Of a stretch of 64,000 bases of DNA, positions 61,533-64,000 are shown piece by piece. Origin of the DNA: Rhynchopus sp. YZ270_cl-10 (lineage: Eukaryota > Euglenozoa > Diplonemea > Diplonemida > Diplonemidae); assembly GCA_964035575.1 (NCBI GenBank), contig OZ037907.1, positions 248,001 to 312,000 on the forward strand, read 5' to 3'. The notes beneath the pieces were generated by a model that made no database searches, was not told the origin of the DNA, and worked only from the letters and a program-made list of their open reading frames with translations. The translations under genes and the position numbers were made by a program. Each line of letters opens with the position of its first letter. The first letter of the stretch is position 1.

Positions 61533-63296
61533 TTACCCTATCTGCAGTGGATTCTGCTTCGTGGTCAGCAACCCTGCGTTGGACGCCTTCCGCGGCATGG
61601 CCCCTGATATCACCTCTCTTGCGTATTCTGTGTTCAACAGCCCTGCTTTTGAGAGCGCCTCCGTCAGCTTGAAGCGCTTATCCTTAAGAACCTGCTCATT
61701 TGTGAAGCCACCGATCTGCACCTTCGCAATTTCGTTGATCAGCTGCGGATCGCTTGCGCAGAGGGAGGACGCTGTACCGGAGACCGCTCTGAGAGCGCTT
61801 CGCTGTACTTCGGGGGCCACAGACTTCGCAATGTCGTCAAGAAGAGAGAGACGAGCTGATTCTGCTTCGGTTCTTTGAATAAGATTGAGATGTTTTTCGT
61901 GTTGTTTTTCATAATACTCTTCAGTCCGAAACGCCACCCTTTCGGAGTTACGTCGTGATAGTACTGCATGCGTCTCTGCCTCCTCCCGCTGCCTCTGTCT
62001 CGCAGCTTCATACGATGCAAAACGCTCCTCTTCTTGCCGACTCCGGTGTTCCGCAAGCTTAACCAATCTTTTTTTAAATTCCGCATCCTTCAAAGTTTCT
62101 TCCGCAGCCCGCAGTAACTCCTCGTCAGCCTCTTTTTCTAAAGCTTTGAGTTGTAGGTTGTCTACCTGCTGTTGATGTTTTTCTCGAAGTTGTGCAATGT
62201 GGAGTTGTCTTGCTTCAGATTTGGCTTCTCTTTCTTCTCTTGCAATACGAAGTTTTTCTTCGGTGAGGTACATATCACAGCGTTCTTCCAACGCTGTTTG
62301 CAGGGCATTAAGGATGTTCTGAATTCGCGTCTCTGCATCTAGTATCGTCGCCCGAAGCGTCTGTTTGGAATACCGTTTCCGCTCCCACATCCACAGCTCC
62401 TCCGATAAAACGGCTTTCGGTGTATCCGGAAACGCTGCACCCAATCTAATCAAAATCTCCCCTCGAGTGGTCTCCTTCATCGATAACCCCTTCATTAAGG
62501 GTTCAATCCGATCGCTTTGCGTTTTCTCTGTTAATTTGAGGGTCCCAATAAATTCTTTTGTGCTCCGCAACTCCTCTGAAATAGCAGAGGAAAATACATC
62601 CACCAATGCGGGGTCTACATAAGCAAGGTTGGAGGAAGCTTTTGAGAGCGTTGCTTCTAAGGCGTCGTTGGAATGGATTGTTAAAGTTGCGAATGTTTTT
62701 ATATCGTGAAGCTGGGTGTGCAATGGGAGCAATTCTTTTTGAATTTCAATCAATTCCTTTTCGAGATCTGCGTATTCCCCTTTATCCCTTCTTGGGTTTT
62801 TTAGGAGAGACAATCGATACGATTTTGCTTCATTTTGTTGCGTCAATGCAAGATCATGCAGATCATGAAGAAGAGGTGTTTCCGATTCAGCTAATACAGC
62901 GATAACCGCAGCCTCTGCAGACCGTTCACTCTCACGCAATGTGGAACTGAGTTGCGCCCATTGGTGTTTCGCCGCAGCTTGTCTACTCCCTTTACGATGA
63001 GTCTTCACTGCACTCTGCAACTTCTTCAACGCTCCAGAATGCGCCACGCTTTTACTCTTAAACATCCGTAACATCTCTAACTCCCTATCCACAAAGCCCC
63101 CTTCACAGCCAGACAGGGTTGATTGAATGGAACTATTATCAGGTGTTTCAGGCACAGCAGTGCCCTTAGTTGGAACAGATACTTTCGACCCTGCAAAGGT
63201 GTAGCCGCCAGATGGGGCACGTCGTGGGGGTTTGCGGGTGGTTGTCATTGTTGTTTTTGTTTCCTGTTGATTTGAATTATTTGGAGTGGTTTGCAT
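61533..63296 (-). CDS. Long coiled-coil protein
   Basis: 587 residues from the ATG at 63296. A basic N-terminus (TTTRKPPRRAPSGGYTFAGS) leads to helical segments from about residue 75 on: RELEMLRMFKSKSVAHSGAL, KQ/E-rich heptads (YADLEKELIEIQKELLPLHT), then a charged single-helix-like stretch (EERCDMYLTEEKLRIAREER, KALEKEADEELLRAAEETLK). The C-terminal 90 residues are less charged and may fold (APEVQRSALRAVSGTASSLC, DKRFKLTEALSKAGLLNTEY). No family can be named; axonemal coiled-coil proteins have this look. The frame continues upstream to 63485, but that part is translated family-B/C repeat, so the start is set at 63296. Confidence 0.8.
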   Translation of the reverse strand: MQTTPNNSNQQETKTTMTTTRKPPRRAPSGGYTFAGSKVSVPTKGTAVPETPDNSSIQSTLSGCEGGFVDRELEMLRMFKSKSVAHSGALKKLQSAVKTHRKGSRQAAAKHQWAQLSSTLRESERSAEAAVIAVLAESETPLLHDLHDLALTQQNEAKSYRLSLLKNPRRDKGEYADLEKELIEIQKELLPLHTQLHDIKTFATLTIHSNDALEATLSKASSNLAYVDPALVDVFSSAISEELRSTKEFIGTLKLTEKTQSDRIEPLMKGLSMKETTRGEILIRLGAAFPDTPKAVLSEELWMWERKRYSKQTLRATILDAETRIQNILNALQTALEERCDMYLTEEKLRIAREEREAKSEARQLHIAQLREKHQQQVDNLQLKALEKEADEELLRAAEETLKDAEFKKRLVKLAEHRSRQEEERFASYEAARQRQREEAETHAVLSRRNSERVAFRTEEYYEKQHEKHLNLIQRTEAESARLSLLDDIAKSVAPEVQRSALRAVSGTASSLCASDPQLINEIAKVQIGGFTNEQVLKDKRFKLTEALSKAGLLNTEYAREVISGAMPRKASNAGLLTTKQNPLQIG

Positions 63297-63342
63297 CGGT
63301 ATGGGGGTTGAAGGTAAGTTTGAGGTTGGAAAATAAAGTTGG

Positions 63343-63485
63343 CTTGAAATCCAACAGCCCGCTTGTGACAGTGTATATTGGTACAATGACCGAGTGGACC
63401 GTAAATAAAAGAAAGTGAAGCTATTACTGCAGGCACACCTCCGACTGACCCACGTACGATGCCAGCCATCCGGATGAAAGCGCAA
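63343..63485 (-). repeat. Composite family-B plus family-C repeat upstream of the coiled-coil gene
   Basis: Family B at 63343-63412 (TTGGCTTGAAATCCAACAGC, ACAGTGTATATTGG) and family C at 63428-63485 (GCACACCTCCGACTGACCCA, CATCCGGATGAAAGCGCAA). They lie 50-190 bp upstream of the start codon, sense to the gene. Confidence 0.75.
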
Positions 63486-63669
63486 GACTCAGAAAAGATT
63501 CTGAAAGCTGTGGTCAGCAGTTGTTGACCCTCGAACGTTGGCTTTATTATTTCTGGCTTCGAATTGCACTTCGAATTTAGAAAAAGAAAAAAATCTGGTA
63601 AAGGAATGGGTACTTTGGGGGGAGGAATCAGTTTTCAAAATAATTTGACAACGGGCCTCTGTGCCCCTA

Positions 63670-63773
63670 TTTTTGCATTTTTGCATTTTTGCATTTTTGC
63701 ATTTTTGCATTTTTGCATTTTTGCATTTTTGCATTTTTGCATTTTTGCATTTTTGCATTTTTGCATTTTTGCA
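63670..63773. repeat. (TTTTTGCA)13 satellite
   Basis: 13 perfect copies of an 8-bp unit with a TGCA palindrome. No inverted-repeat arms were found around it, unlike the three GTAC arrays. Confidence 0.97.
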
Positions 63774-64000
63774 TTTTTTTTATGATTATCATTTTCATTT
63801 TCAAGGATATTTGCCACCTTTTTCTTCCATCTGCAAAAACCCTACCTCTTCACCCTCCCTCCCTTTTCCCTCATGAAGAAACAGAATTTTTTTTCTCTCT
63901 TTAACACAGGCATTAGCTCTGATTTGTTATGAATCTCCTTTTTTCTTCCTCCCTCCCCTCCCCTCCCTCATTCAAATCACACAGAAAATCCTTTTTATCT

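Noticed and set aside
63297-63485. 63-residue N-terminal extension of the coiled-coil protein
   Set aside because: It translates family-B/C repeats found elsewhere in the window; the next ATG at 63296 is the better start.

Overview
The window looks like nuclear DNA of a euglenozoan flagellate, most likely a diplonemid. Three things point there. (1) Every confident host gene lies on the minus strand, as in the one-way gene arrays of Euglenozoa. (2) The gene set includes a clear BILBO1 relative (flagellar pocket collar protein) and a RET1/TUTase-type RNA nucleotidyltransferase. (3) The genes carry ordinary GT-AG introns, nearly all with GTATG donors and CAG acceptors, which argues against kinetoplastids, where cis-introns are almost absent. 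The species is not named by the sequence; this is inference. No tRNA, rRNA or spliced-leader gene was recognised.

Layout. 1-0.8 kb: 5' part of an ankyrin gene running off the left edge. 2.1-3.5 kb: TTAA-flanked piggyBac-like element. 4.4-6.8 kb: TUTase with introns holding interspersed repeats. 7-22 kb: almost gene-free, rich in A/T runs, with foldback elements, two hAT-like elements and a 400-bp TACAG satellite inside an inverted-repeat element. 22-28 kb: a Cys-rich unknown, a tiny zinc-ribbon protein split by an intron, and a His/Gly-rich coiled-coil protein. 28.4-34 kb: two 5'-truncated copies of one LINE, a third hAT-like element, and a membrane protein. 36-52 kb is the dense part: BILBO1, a tyrosine-recombinase fossil (plus strand), a MORN protein, a BspA-type LRR protein, NSF, condensin-II kleisin CAP-H2, an aquaporin-like protein with extra ubiquitin-like ends, and a cyclin-like protein. 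53-60.6 kb: two further satellite-bearing inverted-repeat elements around a large secreted CUB-repeat protein whose frame continues, past one in-frame TGA, into a seven-bladed WD40 propeller. 61.5-63.3 kb: long coiled-coil protein, then a TTTTTGCA array.

Repeats dominate what lies between genes. Dozens of short hairpins share the loop CCTCTCGTG (plus-strand reading). The best-conserved class matches the 3' tail of the LINE, and every copy I found is in the same orientation as the genes, including copies inside introns of the TUTase, BILBO1 and zinc-ribbon genes. Three unrelated inverted-repeat elements each carry a central satellite whose unit contains GTAC. These two patterns are the most unusual signals here.
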